From: Arthrobacter sp. FB24
GTDB lineage: Bacteria > Actinomycetota > Actinomycetes > Actinomycetales > Micrococcaceae
DNA: 64,000 bases
Assembly: GCF_000196235.1 (NCBI RefSeq)
Contig: NC_008541.1
Location: 868,001-932,000, forward strand
Direction: 5' to 3'
Below are positions 1 through 9,147 of the stretch, piece by piece. The notes beneath the pieces were generated by a model. The model searched no databases. It was not told the DNA's origin and saw only the letters and a program-made list of their open reading frames with translations. Both the position numbers and the translations under genes were made by a program. Every line of letters begins with the position of its first letter. The stretch's first letter is position 1.

Positions 1-2748
1 GACCTGGGGTTCACCCGGGAGCTCCCGGGCTTTCAGTGCGAAGGGATCGCCTGGCGGCCGGACGGCACCATCATCAAGGCCATCTCGCCCCGGAACCAGT
101 ACATTCCACTGAAGCTCCTCGGCAGCGGGATGGCAGTGGACTTCTACGTGGAGGCCGCCGCCAACCCCGATGTTGCCCAGGGGTGGACTTTCGCAGCCAT
201 GCCCTACGGTGACAAGGCAACAGCGGGAAGCGACCCCAAATACCGGCTGGGCGCCATGGCCATCGCCGAGCTCAACCAGACGGTGTGGGAACTGCAGCAG
301 GACGTATGGACGCTCAGCGGACTCATGCATGAGCTCCCGATGGAACTGCCGCGCCGCCACGAGATCCTGCGCGCCCTGGAACGGATGCTGGACGTCATGG
401 ATCCGGACGATATTCCCGGCACCGCCGCGGCAGGCCGCGCAGCCCTGGCTGAGGTTCTCTCCCGTCCGGCGTATGCCTCCGCCCATCAGCTGGTCGCCAC
501 AGGACACGCGCACATCGATTCGGCGTGGCTGTGGCCCGTCCGGGAGACCATCCGCAAGTGCGCGCGCACCTTCTCCAACGTCGTGGCCCTGATGGACGAG
601 TCTCCCGACTTCGTTTTCTCCTGCTCGTCCGCGCAGCAGCTCGCCTGGATGAAGGAGTTCTACCCCGAGCTGTTCGGCCGGATCCGCGAGAAGGTCAAAG
701 CGGGCAAATTCGTGCCGGTCGGCGGCATGTGGGTGGAATCCGACACCAACATGCCGGGCGGTGAGGCCATGGCCCGGCAGTTCATCGAAGGCAAGGGGTT
801 CTTCCTCGACGAGTTTGGCGTGGAGTGCCGGGAGGCATGGTTGCCCGATTCCTTCGGCTACTCGGCTGCATTGCCGCAGATCGTCAAGGCTGCCGGCAGC
901 AAGTGGTTCCTGACCCAGAAGATCTCCTGGAACCAGGTCAACAGGATGCCGCACCACACCTTCAACTGGGAAGGAATCGACGGCACGCGGCTGTTCACCC
1001 ACTTCCCGCCCGTGGACACTTACAATTCGGAGCTGAGCGGCCGGGAACTGGCACATGCGGAACGCAACTACCGGGACCACGGCCGCGGAACCGTCTCCCT
1101 GGTCCCGTTCGGCTACGGCGACGGCGGCGGCGGACCGACACGGGAGATGATCGCCGCCGCCCACCGTACGGCCGATCTCGAAGGGTCGCCGAAGGTCCGG
1201 ATCGGAACGGCTGCGAATTTCTTCACGCAGGCGCAGGCCGAATATGCGTCCCTGCCCGTCTGGGTGGGGGAGATGTACCTGGAGCTGCACAGAGGGACCT
1301 ACACCAGCCAGGCGAAAACCAAACGGGGCAACCGGCGCAGCGAACACCTTCTCCGCGAGGCCGAACTGTGGTGTGCCACAGCATCAGTGCGCACCGCCGG
1401 CGGGTTCGCGTATCCGGCGGCCGAGTTGAAGCGCCTGTGGCAGCTGGTCCTGCTGCAGCAGTTCCACGACATCCTGCCCGGCAGTTCCATTGCCTGGGTC
1501 CACCAGGACGCAGAGCGGAACTATGCGGCCATCGCGGAAGGCCTTGAAGCCATCATTGCCGATGCCGCGCGCGCCATGCTCGGTGAGGGCAGCCGCGAGT
1601 TCCTGCTGAACGCCGCGCCGCACGAACGCAGCGGAGTACCCGCTCTTGCCGCCGCCGAACCGGTCCGGAGCGACCACCCGGTGACGGTCACCGAGCATGC
1701 CGGGGGATACATCCTGGACAACGGCGTGATCAGGGCCGTGCTGGACTCGAACGGACTCCTGACTTCCCTCATCGACCACGCAAGCGGCCGCGATGCCATC
1801 GCCCCCGGCCAGTACGGGAACCATCTGGAACTACACCGCGATACGCCCAACGAGTGGGACGCGTGGGACATTGACGAGTTCTACCGCCGCAACGTCACCT
1901 CACTGACCGAAGCGCGTTCGGTGACGCTCGAGCGGGGCGGCTGGGACGCCGTCGTCGTGGTGGAACGACTGGCGGGAGCATCCGCGATCACCCAGCGGAT
2001 TTCGCTGGAGGCGGGTTCCGGCTCGCTGGGCATCCTGACCTCCGTGGATTGGCAGGAACGCGAAAAGCTGCTCAAGATCGGATTCCCCCTGGACGTGCGA
2101 GCAGACCGTTCGGCGTCAGAGACGCAGTTCGGGCATGTCTTCCGGCCCACCCACACCAACACATCCTGGGAGGCAGCCAAGTTCGAAATTTGTGCCCACC
2201 GCTGGATTCATGTGGCGGAGCCGGGTTACGGCGTGGCGGTCACCAATGCCTCCAGTTATGGACACGACGTCACCCGCACCGTGAGGGACGACGGCGGCAC
2301 CACCACTACCGTCCGTACCTCGCTGCTGCGCGCACCCAAGTATCCGGATCCCGACGCCGACCGCGGGCGGCACGAGCTGCTGGTGACCATCAGGCCCGGG
2401 GCGGCCATTGCTGACGCCGTGGAGGAGGGCTACCGGACCAACCTGGCCCCGCGGATCATGAGGGGCGCCAACGCTGTCCTTCCACTGTTCACGGTGTTCA
2501 ACCAGGGAATCGTGGTTGAGGCGGTAAAGCTGGCGGAGGACGGTTCCGGTGACGTCATTGTGCGTCTCTATGAGTCCCTGGGGGAGCGGTCCGAGGGAAT
2601 CGTGACAGCCAATTTCGAAACCAGGCAAGTGCAGGTAGTGGACCTGCTGGAGCGTCCGGTTGCGGGCCCGGGTGTTGAAACCGGCCGGGATTCCGCAAAG
2701 CTGACGTTGCGTCCGTTCCAGCTGCTCACCCTGCGGTTTGCCCGCTGA
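1..2748 (+). CDS. alpha-mannosidase, GH38 family (5' truncated by window)
   Basis: Hydrolyses terminal alpha-D-mannosyl residues. The reading frame is open from base 1, so the N-terminus lies upstream and the ATG at 130 is internal; 915 residues are visible. The GH38 signature is complete: GHAHIDSAW at visible residues 168-176 (zinc ligands His171 and Asp173 by family analogy), WLPDSFGY with the nucleophile Asp at 283, and the later QFHDILPG zinc-His motif. The C-terminal half is the beta-sandwich typical of bacterial class II mannosidases of about 1000 residues. No signal peptide can be judged because the start is missing. Substrate (free oligosaccharide or glycan) is not determinable here. 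It ends convergently with the membrane-protein gene at 2948. Confidence 0.95.
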   Translation, partial: DLGFTRELPGFQCEGIAWRPDGTIIKAISPRNQYIPLKLLGSGMAVDFYVEAAANPDVAQGWTFAAMPYGDKATAGSDPKYRLGAMAIAELNQTVWELQQDVWTLSGLMHELPMELPRRHEILRALERMLDVMDPDDIPGTAAAGRAALAEVLSRPAYASAHQLVATGHAHIDSAWLWPVRETIRKCARTFSNVVALMDESPDFVFSCSSAQQLAWMKEFYPELFGRIREKVKAGKFVPVGGMWVESDTNMPGGEAMARQFIEGKGFFLDEFGVECREAWLPDSFGYSAALPQIVKAAGSKWFLTQKISWNQVNRMPHHTFNWEGIDGTRLFTHFPPVDTYNSELSGRELAHAERNYRDHGRGTVSLVPFGYGDGGGGPTREMIAAAHRTADLEGSPKVRIGTAANFFTQAQAEYASLPVWVGEMYLELHRGTYTSQAKTKRGNRRSEHLLREAELWCATASVRTAGGFAYPAAELKRLWQLVLLQQFHDILPGSSIAWVHQDAERNYAAIAEGLEAIIADAARAMLGEGSREFLLNAAPHERSGVPALAAAEPVRSDHPVTVTEHAGGYILDNGVIRAVLDSNGLLTSLIDHASGRDAIAPGQYGNHLELHRDTPNEWDAWDIDEFYRRNVTSLTEARSVTLERGGWDAVVVVERLAGASAITQRISLEAGSGSLGILTSVDWQEREKLLKIGFPLDVRADRSASETQFGHVFRPTHTNTSWEAAKFEICAHRWIHVAEPGYGVAVTNASSYGHDVTRTVRDDGGTTTTVRTSLLRAPKYPDPDADRGRHELLVTIRPGAAIADAVEEGYRTNLAPRIMRGANAVLPLFTVFNQGIVVEAVKLAEDGSGDVIVRLYESLGERSEGIVTANFETRQVQVVDLLERPVAGPGVETGRDSAKLTLRPFQLLTLRFAR

Positions 2749-2782
2749 GCCCCGCCCCTGAGTAGTCCGGCCCTTAACAGGC

Positions 2783-2819
2783 TGAGTGGGGGCGGTCCCC
2801 AACGGCCCGCCACCACTCA
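2783..2819. terminator. hairpin between convergent genes, possible terminator
   Basis: A 13-bp inverted repeat with one mismatch (arms 2783-2795 and 2807-2819, arm sequence TGAGTGGGGGCGG) sits 35 bases after the mannosidase stop. There is no U-tract on the plus strand, so a Rho-independent role is only a guess. A second short repeat (CTTTCACA / TGTGAAAG, around 2891-2939) lies before the stop of the minus-strand gene. Confidence 0.35.
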
Positions 2820-2947
2820 TCCCCCCAATAGCGCTCAGTGGCCGCCCGGGGTCGAACGGATTGTCCCCGTTCTCGATGCCAGCCGTCAGTCACTTTCACA
2901 CTTTCATGATTCTCTCACGTTCTAATGATTTTGTGAAAGACCTAAGC

Positions 2948-3682
2948 CTACTTTGCAGTAGATGACCTTCGCGCGCCCGGCTGCATTGCCCGGACCCGTG
3001 CAATCCAGAAGGCGGCAAGTCCAAGGACGAAGCACAGTGCCGCCCCGTAATTGATGATGAATCTCAGGGATTGCCACTGAACCGGGATGAACGGGAAGAG
3101 CAGGCTCAGGGCCAGGGAAACGCCGCCGACGGCCAGCAGCAGGGCGCCGGCGCGGACCAGCGCCGGCAGCCTGCTGGCCACGGCTTTCACCATGGCCGGG
3201 AGAAGGACCAGGGAAACGTAGGCCGGATAGGCTCGTCCCGCAGCGCCGTAGTACTCGACAAGCTCGGCATTCCGGGCACTCCGCCCGGAGACGGCCACAA
3301 GCCCCGCCGAGGATCCGGACGAATCCATCATCAGGAAAAAGACGACCATGACGGCAGCGATGACGCCGAATACAAGCCCTCCCGGCAGTCCCAGGAGCCA
3401 GCGCCGTGACCCGTCGGCGCCAAAGCCCCTGATGAAACGCAGCCCAATGAAGAAGATGACGGCGAAGATCACGAACCGAAGCACGAGGTTGGTGACGTTG
3501 GTGCCGCCGAGCAGTTGGTCGATGGCGACGTAGGGGCCGTCGATGCTGAGGAGAATCGCGAGGGTGGCCAGCACGAAAATATAGAAGAGCGACCTGTTCT
3601 CACCCCTCACGGCACTCGGAATGCGGGCCAACGCCGCGGCACAACAAATGGCCAGGGTGGACCATTGCAGGATCTCGATCAT
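2948..3682 (-). CDS. multi-pass membrane protein of unknown function, paired with HTH gene
   Basis: 244-residue protein (MIEILQWSTL...) with about seven hydrophobic segments spread along its whole length and a basic C-terminal tail. No enzymatic motif was recognised. The start at 3682 was chosen because it forms an ATGA overlap with the stop of the upstream HTH gene; a longer frame reaching 3835 would overlap that gene by 157 bases. The layout recalls the seven-helix N-terminal part of actinobacterial MAB_1171c-type proteins, which also lie next to small HTH genes, but that is resemblance rather than proof. Translational coupling suggests the two products work together, for instance as membrane sensor and regulator. 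Confidence 0.6.
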   Translation of the reverse strand: MIEILQWSTLAICCAAALARIPSAVRGENRSLFYIFVLATLAILLSIDGPYVAIDQLLGGTNVTNLVLRFVIFAVIFFIGLRFIRGFGADGSRRWLLGLPGGLVFGVIAAVMVVFFLMMDSSGSSAGLVAVSGRSARNAELVEYYGAAGRAYPAYVSLVLLPAMVKAVASRLPALVRAGALLLAVGGVSLALSLLFPFIPVQWQSLRFIINYGAALCFVLGLAAFWIARVRAMQPGARRSSTAK

Positions 3683-4422
3683 CCCAGGTTCTCCCAGATA
3701 GTTTTGGTTTGTTCGTGGTCTTGTTCTTGGCGCTTGAGCGTCTTCCCCAATGCCTGCAGCCTGTCGCCGGCCAGGGCGGTGAGCTCTCCGTCTGACAAAG
3801 CATCCAGGGCTGCCTGCCTCGCGCCCGGGGGCCACCCGGCCTCCGCCTCCGTGATCATTCCGGTGGCTACCAGGCCGCCGGTCAGTCCCACCCCTGCTGC
3901 CTTGGATGTGGCAATGGCCAGCTCCGGAGTCAGCCGGTTGGCGGTCAGCTGCGCGGAGTAGTTCTGCGGGGCGATTCCCGTGGCCGAGGAAACCCGGTGC
4001 CGCAGCTCGCCGTCGTCGATCGCATCAACCCAGTTCTTGACTGACGTCGCATGCGGGACGGTGGTCAGGGGCGGGCCCGGCTGCGGCTGGTCAGCTCCGC
4101 TCCCTCCCGCCCCGGCGGAGCGGGCAATGACTGCCTTCAGCAGATCCGTGGTGGCGATCTGGCTGACCAGCTCCGCGGCAGTGGGAGGTAGAGGGCTTCC
4201 GGTCAGCTCGCTGTAGTTCTGGAATGTGGCCAGTGCCGATACGGGATTGATGTTGAAGGCCCGGCTGATGCTGACAACGGTGCTTTCGGCCACCTTCCCC
4301 CGGACCAGCTGCTGCGCCAGGGTGGTCCGCTTGACCCCGGAGATCCTGCAGATGTCGGCAGTGCTCGCCTGGGGCGCGATTCCGTGAAGCCAGCGTTGGA
4401 ACGCCTTGGCGGGGAGTGGCAT
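3679..4422 (-). CDS. HTH (XRE-like) domain protein
   Basis: 247 residues. Residues about 5-70 look like a lambda-repressor/XRE-type helix-turn-helix (DICRISGVKRTTLAQQL followed by a basic recognition-like segment). The middle (about 95-125) is Gly/Pro-rich and linker-like. Residues about 125-190 contain a second HTH-like stretch (RHRVSSATGIAPQNYSAQL, then ELAIATSKAAGVG), so the protein may carry two related DNA-binding modules. The tail is charged and could be helical. It is the first gene of a two-gene minus-strand operon and overlaps the membrane-protein gene by four bases. Function unknown; a DNA-binding role is inferred from fold only. Confidence 0.6.
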   Translation of the reverse strand: MPLPAKAFQRWLHGIAPQASTADICRISGVKRTTLAQQLVRGKVAESTVVSISRAFNINPVSALATFQNYSELTGSPLPPTAAELVSQIATTDLLKAVIARSAGAGGSGADQPQPGPPLTTVPHATSVKNWVDAIDDGELRHRVSSATGIAPQNYSAQLTANRLTPELAIATSKAAGVGLTGGLVATGMITEAEAGWPPGARQAALDALSDGELTALAGDRLQALGKTLKRQEQDHEQTKTIWENLG

Positions 4423-4604
4423 GAATGGCTTCCTGCAGGGTGGGTCGGTCGGATGTCGTCAGTCGATTTTACGGCGGGGGGTATATGAACTATGCTAAAT
4501 GGTCGAACCCGTTGGTCCGTACACCCCCCAAGTCCGGACCAGCGGGTTCTTCCATGCCCGGCGGCACTTCAGGCCGTTTTGGGCCGCAGTGAGAGGATGG
4601 ACTA

Positions 4605-6314
4605 ATGACTGCAACCCTTGTTGCCAAAGACCTTTCGGGCGGTCACGACCACCGCACACTCTTCTCAAAACTTTCCCTCACAGTGGCGCCGGGCGACGTT
4701 GTGGGCGTTGTGGGCGCAAACGGCGCCGGTAAGTCCACCCTGCTCCGGCTGCTGGCCGGTGTGGACCAGCCCCTGGCAGGATCGGTAAGCCTGGCCCCGT
4801 CCGATGCCTTCGTAGGCTGGCTGCCGCAGGAACACGAACGCGTCCCGGGCGAAACCGTGGCGGATTACGTGGCGCGCCGTACCGGCTGCGCCCAGGCGAC
4901 GGCGGAGATGGAGTCCACAGCGGAGGCCCTCGGTTCGGGCGCCCCCGGCGCCGACGACGCCTATTCCCTGGCCTTCGACCGCTGGATGGCCTCCGGCGCG
5001 GCGGACCTTGACGAGCGGATTGCACCGGTCCTTGCCGACCTGGGGCTGGACGTGGGGCCCGAGGCCCTCATGACGGGACTTTCCGGCGGGCAGGCAGCCC
5101 GTGTGGCGCTGGCTGCGCTGCTGCTGAGCCGCTTCGACGTGGTGCTGCTTGACGAGCCCACCAACGACCTGGACCTCAACGGACTGGCCAAGCTTGAATC
5201 GTTCGTTCAAGGCCTCCGCGGCGGTGTGGTCCTGGTGTCCCATGACCGTGAGTTCCTGGCACGCTGCGTCACCACCATCGTGGAGCTGGACCTGGCGCAG
5301 AACTCCGTGGCGGTGTACGACGGCGGCTATGAGGCCTTCCTGGAGGAACGCGCCGTGGCGCGCCGCCATGCCCGGGAGCGCTACGAAGAGTTTGCCTCCA
5401 CCAAGGCGGACCTGGTCTCCCGCGCCAGGACGCAGCGTGAGTGGAGCTCCCAGGGCGTGCGCAACGCCATGAAGAAAAGCCCGGACAACGACAAGATCCG
5501 CCGTGCGGCCTCCACCGAATCATCGGAGAAGCAGGCCCAGAAGGTGCGGCAGATGGAATCCAGGATCTCCCGCCTCGACGAAGTCGAGGAACCCCGCAAG
5601 GAGTGGCAGCTGCAGTTCAGCATTGGCCAGGCGCCGCGGTCCAGCGCAGTGGTGGCAACGCTGCGCGACGCCGTCGTCCGCCAGGGCGACTTCACCCTCG
5701 GACCGGTGAACCTGCAGCTTAACGCCGGGGAGCGGATCGGCATCACGGGCCCCAACGGGGCCGGCAAGTCCACGCTTCTGCGGCTCCTGCTGGGGATCCG
5801 GGAGCCCGATTCCGGCAACGCGGCGATGGGCGCTTCGGTGGCCGTCGGCGAGATCGACCAGGCCCGCGGCCTGCTGGCCGGGCACCTCATGCTGGGTGAC
5901 GCCGTCGAAGCCGTCCTGACCGGGCTGACCCCGGCGGAGGTCCGCACCCTGCTTGCCAAGTTCGGCCTTAAGGCGGACCACACCTCCCGCCCCGTCGACT
6001 CGCTCTCCCCGGGCGAGCGGACCCGCGCAGCGCTTGCGCTGCTGCAGGCGCGCGGCGTGAACCTGCTGGTCCTGGATGAGCCCACCAACCATCTGGACCT
6101 GCCCGCGATCGAGCAACTCGAAGAAGCCTTGGAAAGCTACGACGGCGCTCTGCTCCTGGTGACCCACGACCGGCGACTGCTGGAAAACGTGCGTCTGGAC
6201 GTCCGGTGGAATGTCGAGAACGGTGTGGTGACTGAACAGCATGCCGACGCAGGAACGCCGCGCGGCAGCACTGACCGAGCCAACGAACGCGTCACGAAAG
6301 GCCAGCCAAGATGA
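4605..6314 (+). CDS. ABC-F family ATP-binding protein
   Basis: 569 residues with two ABC ATPase domains and no membrane segments. Domain 1 has Walker A GANGAGKST (about residue 44), signature LSGGQ and Walker B VVLLDEPTNDLD. A charged linker follows at about 240-330. Domain 2 has Walker A GPNGAGKST, a variant signature LSPGE and Walker B LLVLDEPTNHLD. This is the architecture of ABC-F proteins (EttA/Uup/Vga-like), which act on ribosomes as translation factors or antibiotic-resistance proteins rather than as transporters. Its stop overlaps the start of the downstream ABC exporter (ATGA, 6311-6314). Whether it is housekeeping or a resistance factor cannot be told from sequence alone. Confidence 0.9.
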   Translation: MTATLVAKDLSGGHDHRTLFSKLSLTVAPGDVVGVVGANGAGKSTLLRLLAGVDQPLAGSVSLAPSDAFVGWLPQEHERVPGETVADYVARRTGCAQATAEMESTAEALGSGAPGADDAYSLAFDRWMASGAADLDERIAPVLADLGLDVGPEALMTGLSGGQAARVALAALLLSRFDVVLLDEPTNDLDLNGLAKLESFVQGLRGGVVLVSHDREFLARCVTTIVELDLAQNSVAVYDGGYEAFLEERAVARRHARERYEEFASTKADLVSRARTQREWSSQGVRNAMKKSPDNDKIRRAASTESSEKQAQKVRQMESRISRLDEVEEPRKEWQLQFSIGQAPRSSAVVATLRDAVVRQGDFTLGPVNLQLNAGERIGITGPNGAGKSTLLRLLLGIREPDSGNAAMGASVAVGEIDQARGLLAGHLMLGDAVEAVLTGLTPAEVRTLLAKFGLKADHTSRPVDSLSPGERTRAALALLQARGVNLLVLDEPTNHLDLPAIEQLEEALESYDGALLLVTHDRRLLENVRLDVRWNVENGVVTEQHADAGTPRGSTDRANERVTKGQPR

Positions 6315-8224
6315 GCATGGACCGGGTAGCCTGGAGCTCCCTTTACAACATCACACGGGCTTCCAGCGGTTCCAAGCCGTTCTCCAAGGCCACGCTGAAG
6401 CGCGTGTTCGGCTTCGCCCGGCCGCACCGGAACAAGCTGATCGCCTTCGTGCTGCTGTCCATCGTCACGGCAGTCCTTGCGGTGGCCACACCCGTCCTTG
6501 CCGGCCAGGTGGTGGACGCCATCATCGCCGGCGTGGGCGTTGACGTGGTGATCCGGCTGGCCGTGCTGATCGCCGTCGTGGCCGTCGCCGAAGCCGGGCT
6601 TGGGCTCGTGACGCGCTGGCTGTCCTCCACCATCGGTGAGGGCGTGATCGTGGACCTGCGCACCAAGGTGTTCGACCACGTCCAGAAGATGCCGATCGCC
6701 TTCTTCACCCGCACCAGGACCGGTGCCTTGGTCAGCCGGCTGAACAACGACGTCATCGGCGCGCAGTCGGCTTTCGCCGGCACGCTGTCCGGCGTGGTCA
6801 GCAACGTGGTGGCTTTGGCGCTGACGCTCGTGGTGATGCTGGGCAAATCGTGGCTCGTCACCGTGCTGGCCATGATCCTGCTGCCGATCTTCCTCATCCC
6901 GGCACGCCGGATGGGTTCCAAACTGGCGGATCTTCGGCGCGAGGCCGCCGAACACAACGCCGCCATGGGCACGCAGATGACCGAACGCTTCTCTGCCCCC
7001 GGTGCGACGCTGGTCAAGCTCTTCGGCCGCCCCGATGAGGAATCCCGCGAGTTCGCCGTCCGCGCCGGCCGCGTCCGGGACATCGGCGTACGGACCGCCA
7101 TGCTCCAGTTCACCTTTGTCACCGCCCTGACCCTGGTCTCGGCGCTGGCGCTCGCCCTCGTGTACGGGCTGGGCGGCTTCCTCGCCCTGCAGGGGCAGCT
7201 GGCCGCCGGCGACGTCGTGGTGCTGGCATTGCTGCTCACGCGCCTCTATGCGCCGCTCACCGCCCTTTCCAACGCCCGGGTGGAGATCATGAGCGCCCTG
7301 GTCAGTTTCGAACGGGTCTTCGAGATCCTTGACCTCAAGCCCCTCATCCAGCAGAAGCCCGACGCCGTGGAGGTACCGCCGGGACCGGTGTCCGTGGAGT
7401 TCGACGACGTCCGCTTCGCCTACCCCTCCGCTGACAAGGTGTCGCTGGCTTCGCTCGAGGATGTGTCCACCCTGGACACCCGAGGCGGCGAGGAAGTGCT
7501 GCACGGCATCAGCTTCCGGGTGGAACCCGGCCAGACCGTGGCCCTTGTCGGTTCCTCCGGCGCCGGCAAGTCCACCATCGCCCAGTTGCTGTCTCGGCTG
7601 TACGACGTCGATTCCGGCGCCGTGCGCCTTGGTGGCACCGTGCCCGGAAGCGGCCTGGACGTCCGTGACGCCACCTTCGATTCGATGCGGGCAACGCTGG
7701 GCATGGTGACCCAGGACGGCCACCTCTTCCACGAATCCATCGCGTCCAACCTGCGGCTGGCCCGTCCGGACGCCACCGAAGAGGACATGTGGGATGTGCT
7801 GCGCCGGGCCCGCCTCGAGTACATGATCCGGTCCCTGCCGGACGGCCTCGATACGGTGGTGGGGGAGCGCGGCTACCGGCTCTCGGGCGGCGAACGCCAG
7901 CGCCTCACCATCGCCCGGCTCCTGATCGCACAGCCGCGGGTAGTGATCCTGGACGAGGCCACAGCAGCCCTGGATTCCACCAATGAGGCGGCCGTGCAGG
8001 CTGCACTGGGGGCGGCGCTCGAGGGCCGCACCGCCGTCGTCATCGCCCATCGGCTGTCCACTGTGCGCGCCGCGGACATGATCCTGGTGGTGGAGGACGG
8101 CACCATCGTGGAGCGCGGCACCCACACCGAGCTGCTCGCCGCGGAAGGCCGCTATTCGGAGCTCTACCGCACGCAGTTCGCCGAGGCCAGCGCCGTGGTG
8201 GAAGAAGCCGTTCCGGAGTTCTAG
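6311..8224 (+). CDS. ABC transporter, fused permease and ATPase
   Basis: 637 residues. An N-terminal six-helix type IV exporter membrane domain (about 35-330) is followed by an ATPase domain with Walker A GSSGAGKST, signature LSGGERQR, Walker B VVILDEATAALD (catalytic Glu present) and the H-loop VIAHRLST. All catalytic elements are intact, so it probably works as a homodimer in the cytoplasmic membrane. It is translationally coupled to the ABC-F gene, which may indicate joint handling of a toxic compound or antibiotic. Substrate unknown. It ends convergently with the Nudix gene, with overlapping stop codons. Confidence 0.9.
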   Translation: MSMDRVAWSSLYNITRASSGSKPFSKATLKRVFGFARPHRNKLIAFVLLSIVTAVLAVATPVLAGQVVDAIIAGVGVDVVIRLAVLIAVVAVAEAGLGLVTRWLSSTIGEGVIVDLRTKVFDHVQKMPIAFFTRTRTGALVSRLNNDVIGAQSAFAGTLSGVVSNVVALALTLVVMLGKSWLVTVLAMILLPIFLIPARRMGSKLADLRREAAEHNAAMGTQMTERFSAPGATLVKLFGRPDEESREFAVRAGRVRDIGVRTAMLQFTFVTALTLVSALALALVYGLGGFLALQGQLAAGDVVVLALLLTRLYAPLTALSNARVEIMSALVSFERVFEILDLKPLIQQKPDAVEVPPGPVSVEFDDVRFAYPSADKVSLASLEDVSTLDTRGGEEVLHGISFRVEPGQTVALVGSSGAGKSTIAQLLSRLYDVDSGAVRLGGTVPGSGLDVRDATFDSMRATLGMVTQDGHLFHESIASNLRLARPDATEEDMWDVLRRARLEYMIRSLPDGLDTVVGERGYRLSGGERQRLTIARLLIAQPRVVILDEATAALDSTNEAAVQAALGAALEGRTAVVIAHRLSTVRAADMILVVEDGTIVERGTHTELLAAEGRYSELYRTQFAEASAVVEEAVPEF

Positions 8225-8631
8225 GGCCGGCCCTGGCCCGCGGCGAGGGCGGGCAGGATGTGGTCCGTCAGCAGCGGTGCAAGGTCTGGCGGCAGCACGG
8301 CGGCCAGGTCCAGCCAGCGGATTTCGGCGATCTCCGCTGATGGGTGCGCGCTCCATGTGCCCGGGGCGGCGAAAACCGTTGCCTCGATGTCCGTTGCTGC
8401 CTCGTTGGCGGCGTCGGCGAGCCACACGCCCATGAACCGGAGGTCTTCCGGGGCTACGGCGATGCCCACCTCTTCCAGCAGCTCACGCGAGGCGGCCTGG
8501 GCCGCGGTTTCGCCGGGTTCGGGTTTGCCGCCGGGGTGCATGAACTTGTCCGTGCCGCGCTTGCGGACGGTCAGCAGGCGGCCGGCATGGTCATAGACGC
8601 AGACGGCGGACACAACAATGCGGTCTTTCAC
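8221..8631 (-). CDS. Nudix hydrolase
   Basis: 136 residues. Carries an intact Nudix box, GX5EX7REUXEEXGU, starting at GGKPEPGETAAQ and ending RELLEEVGI, about residues 33-57. Members hydrolyse nucleoside diphosphates linked to another moiety; MutT-like, ADP-ribose and other substrates are all possible. The GTG start at 8631 was chosen because it overlaps the stop of the upstream DUF6314-type gene as GTGA (8628-8631); longer frames would run deep into that gene. It forms a two-gene operon with that gene, and its stop overlaps the stop of the convergent ABC exporter. Confidence 0.88.
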   Translation of the reverse strand: MKDRIVVSAVCVYDHAGRLLTVRKRGTDKFMHPGGKPEPGETAAQAASRELLEEVGIAVAPEDLRFMGVWLADAANEAATDIEATVFAAPGTWSAHPSAEIAEIRWLDLAAVLPPDLAPLLTDHILPALAAGQGRP

Positions 8632-9146
8632 GGCTCCGACCCTAGCCCATCCGCGGCCGGAGGGTCTTCGCCCGGACCGAGCCTGCGCAGCACCGATTCC
8701 AGGAGCAGGTCCTTCCTGGGCCCCTGGACGTCCCACGTGTAGCTGAATTCGTCGGGGCCCCGGAGGGCGTATGTCACGCGGTAAGTGTCCGGATCACACC
8801 AGTGCTTGTCCTGCCTGGCCATTTCCCGGAAGCTCATCCGGTGGAAAGGCCGCCCGTCGGGGAACGTCATATCCATCGCATCGGAGGCGTCGGCAGGCTG
8901 CAGGATGTAGTCACGGCTTGCGGTGCCAGTGAAGGTGCCGCCGTCCGGAGCAGGCCAGCGCATGGTGCCCTCTTCGTGGAAGTGGAGGCCGCCGTCGTCG
9001 TCCTTCGCGGAGAACCGGGCGACGCCCGTAAAAGTGCCCCGTGCGCCGGTGCTGCGGTCCCACAGGGCACGTTCCACGGACCAGCTGCCCAGCAGGTAGG
9101 CACGCAGATCGAATTCCTGCGCTGCATCCTGTGGCTGGAAGTTCAA
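8628..9146 (-). CDS. DUF6314-like protein
   Basis: About 172 residues, soluble. The pattern AYLLGSWSVERALWDR near the N-terminus, followed by beta-rich segments (FTGVARF, HEEGTMRW, RDYILQP, FPDGRPFHRMSF) and a terminal HWCDPDTYRVTY motif, matches my recollection of the DUF6314 family, thought to be lipocalin/FABP-like; biochemical role unknown. The conserved N-terminal region forces a start near 9146, where the only candidate is a TTG lying one base after the 3' end of tRNA-Arg on the same strand. It therefore has no independent leader, and its mRNA may be released by tRNA 3' processing. Coupled to the Nudix gene by a GTGA overlap. Confidence 0.7.
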   Translation of the reverse strand: MNFQPQDAAQEFDLRAYLLGSWSVERALWDRSTGARGTFTGVARFSAKDDDGGLHFHEEGTMRWPAPDGGTFTGTASRDYILQPADASDAMDMTFPDGRPFHRMSFREMARQDKHWCDPDTYRVTYALRGPDEFSYTWDVQGPRKDLLLESVLRRLGPGEDPPAADGLGSEP

Positions 9147-9147
9147 G

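Noticed and set aside
6137..8425. Minus-strand open frame of 762 codons opposite the ABC exporter
   Set aside because: It mirrors the exporter codons in a GC-rich genome and its text is rich in His, Gly, Asp and Gln without any fold or motif.
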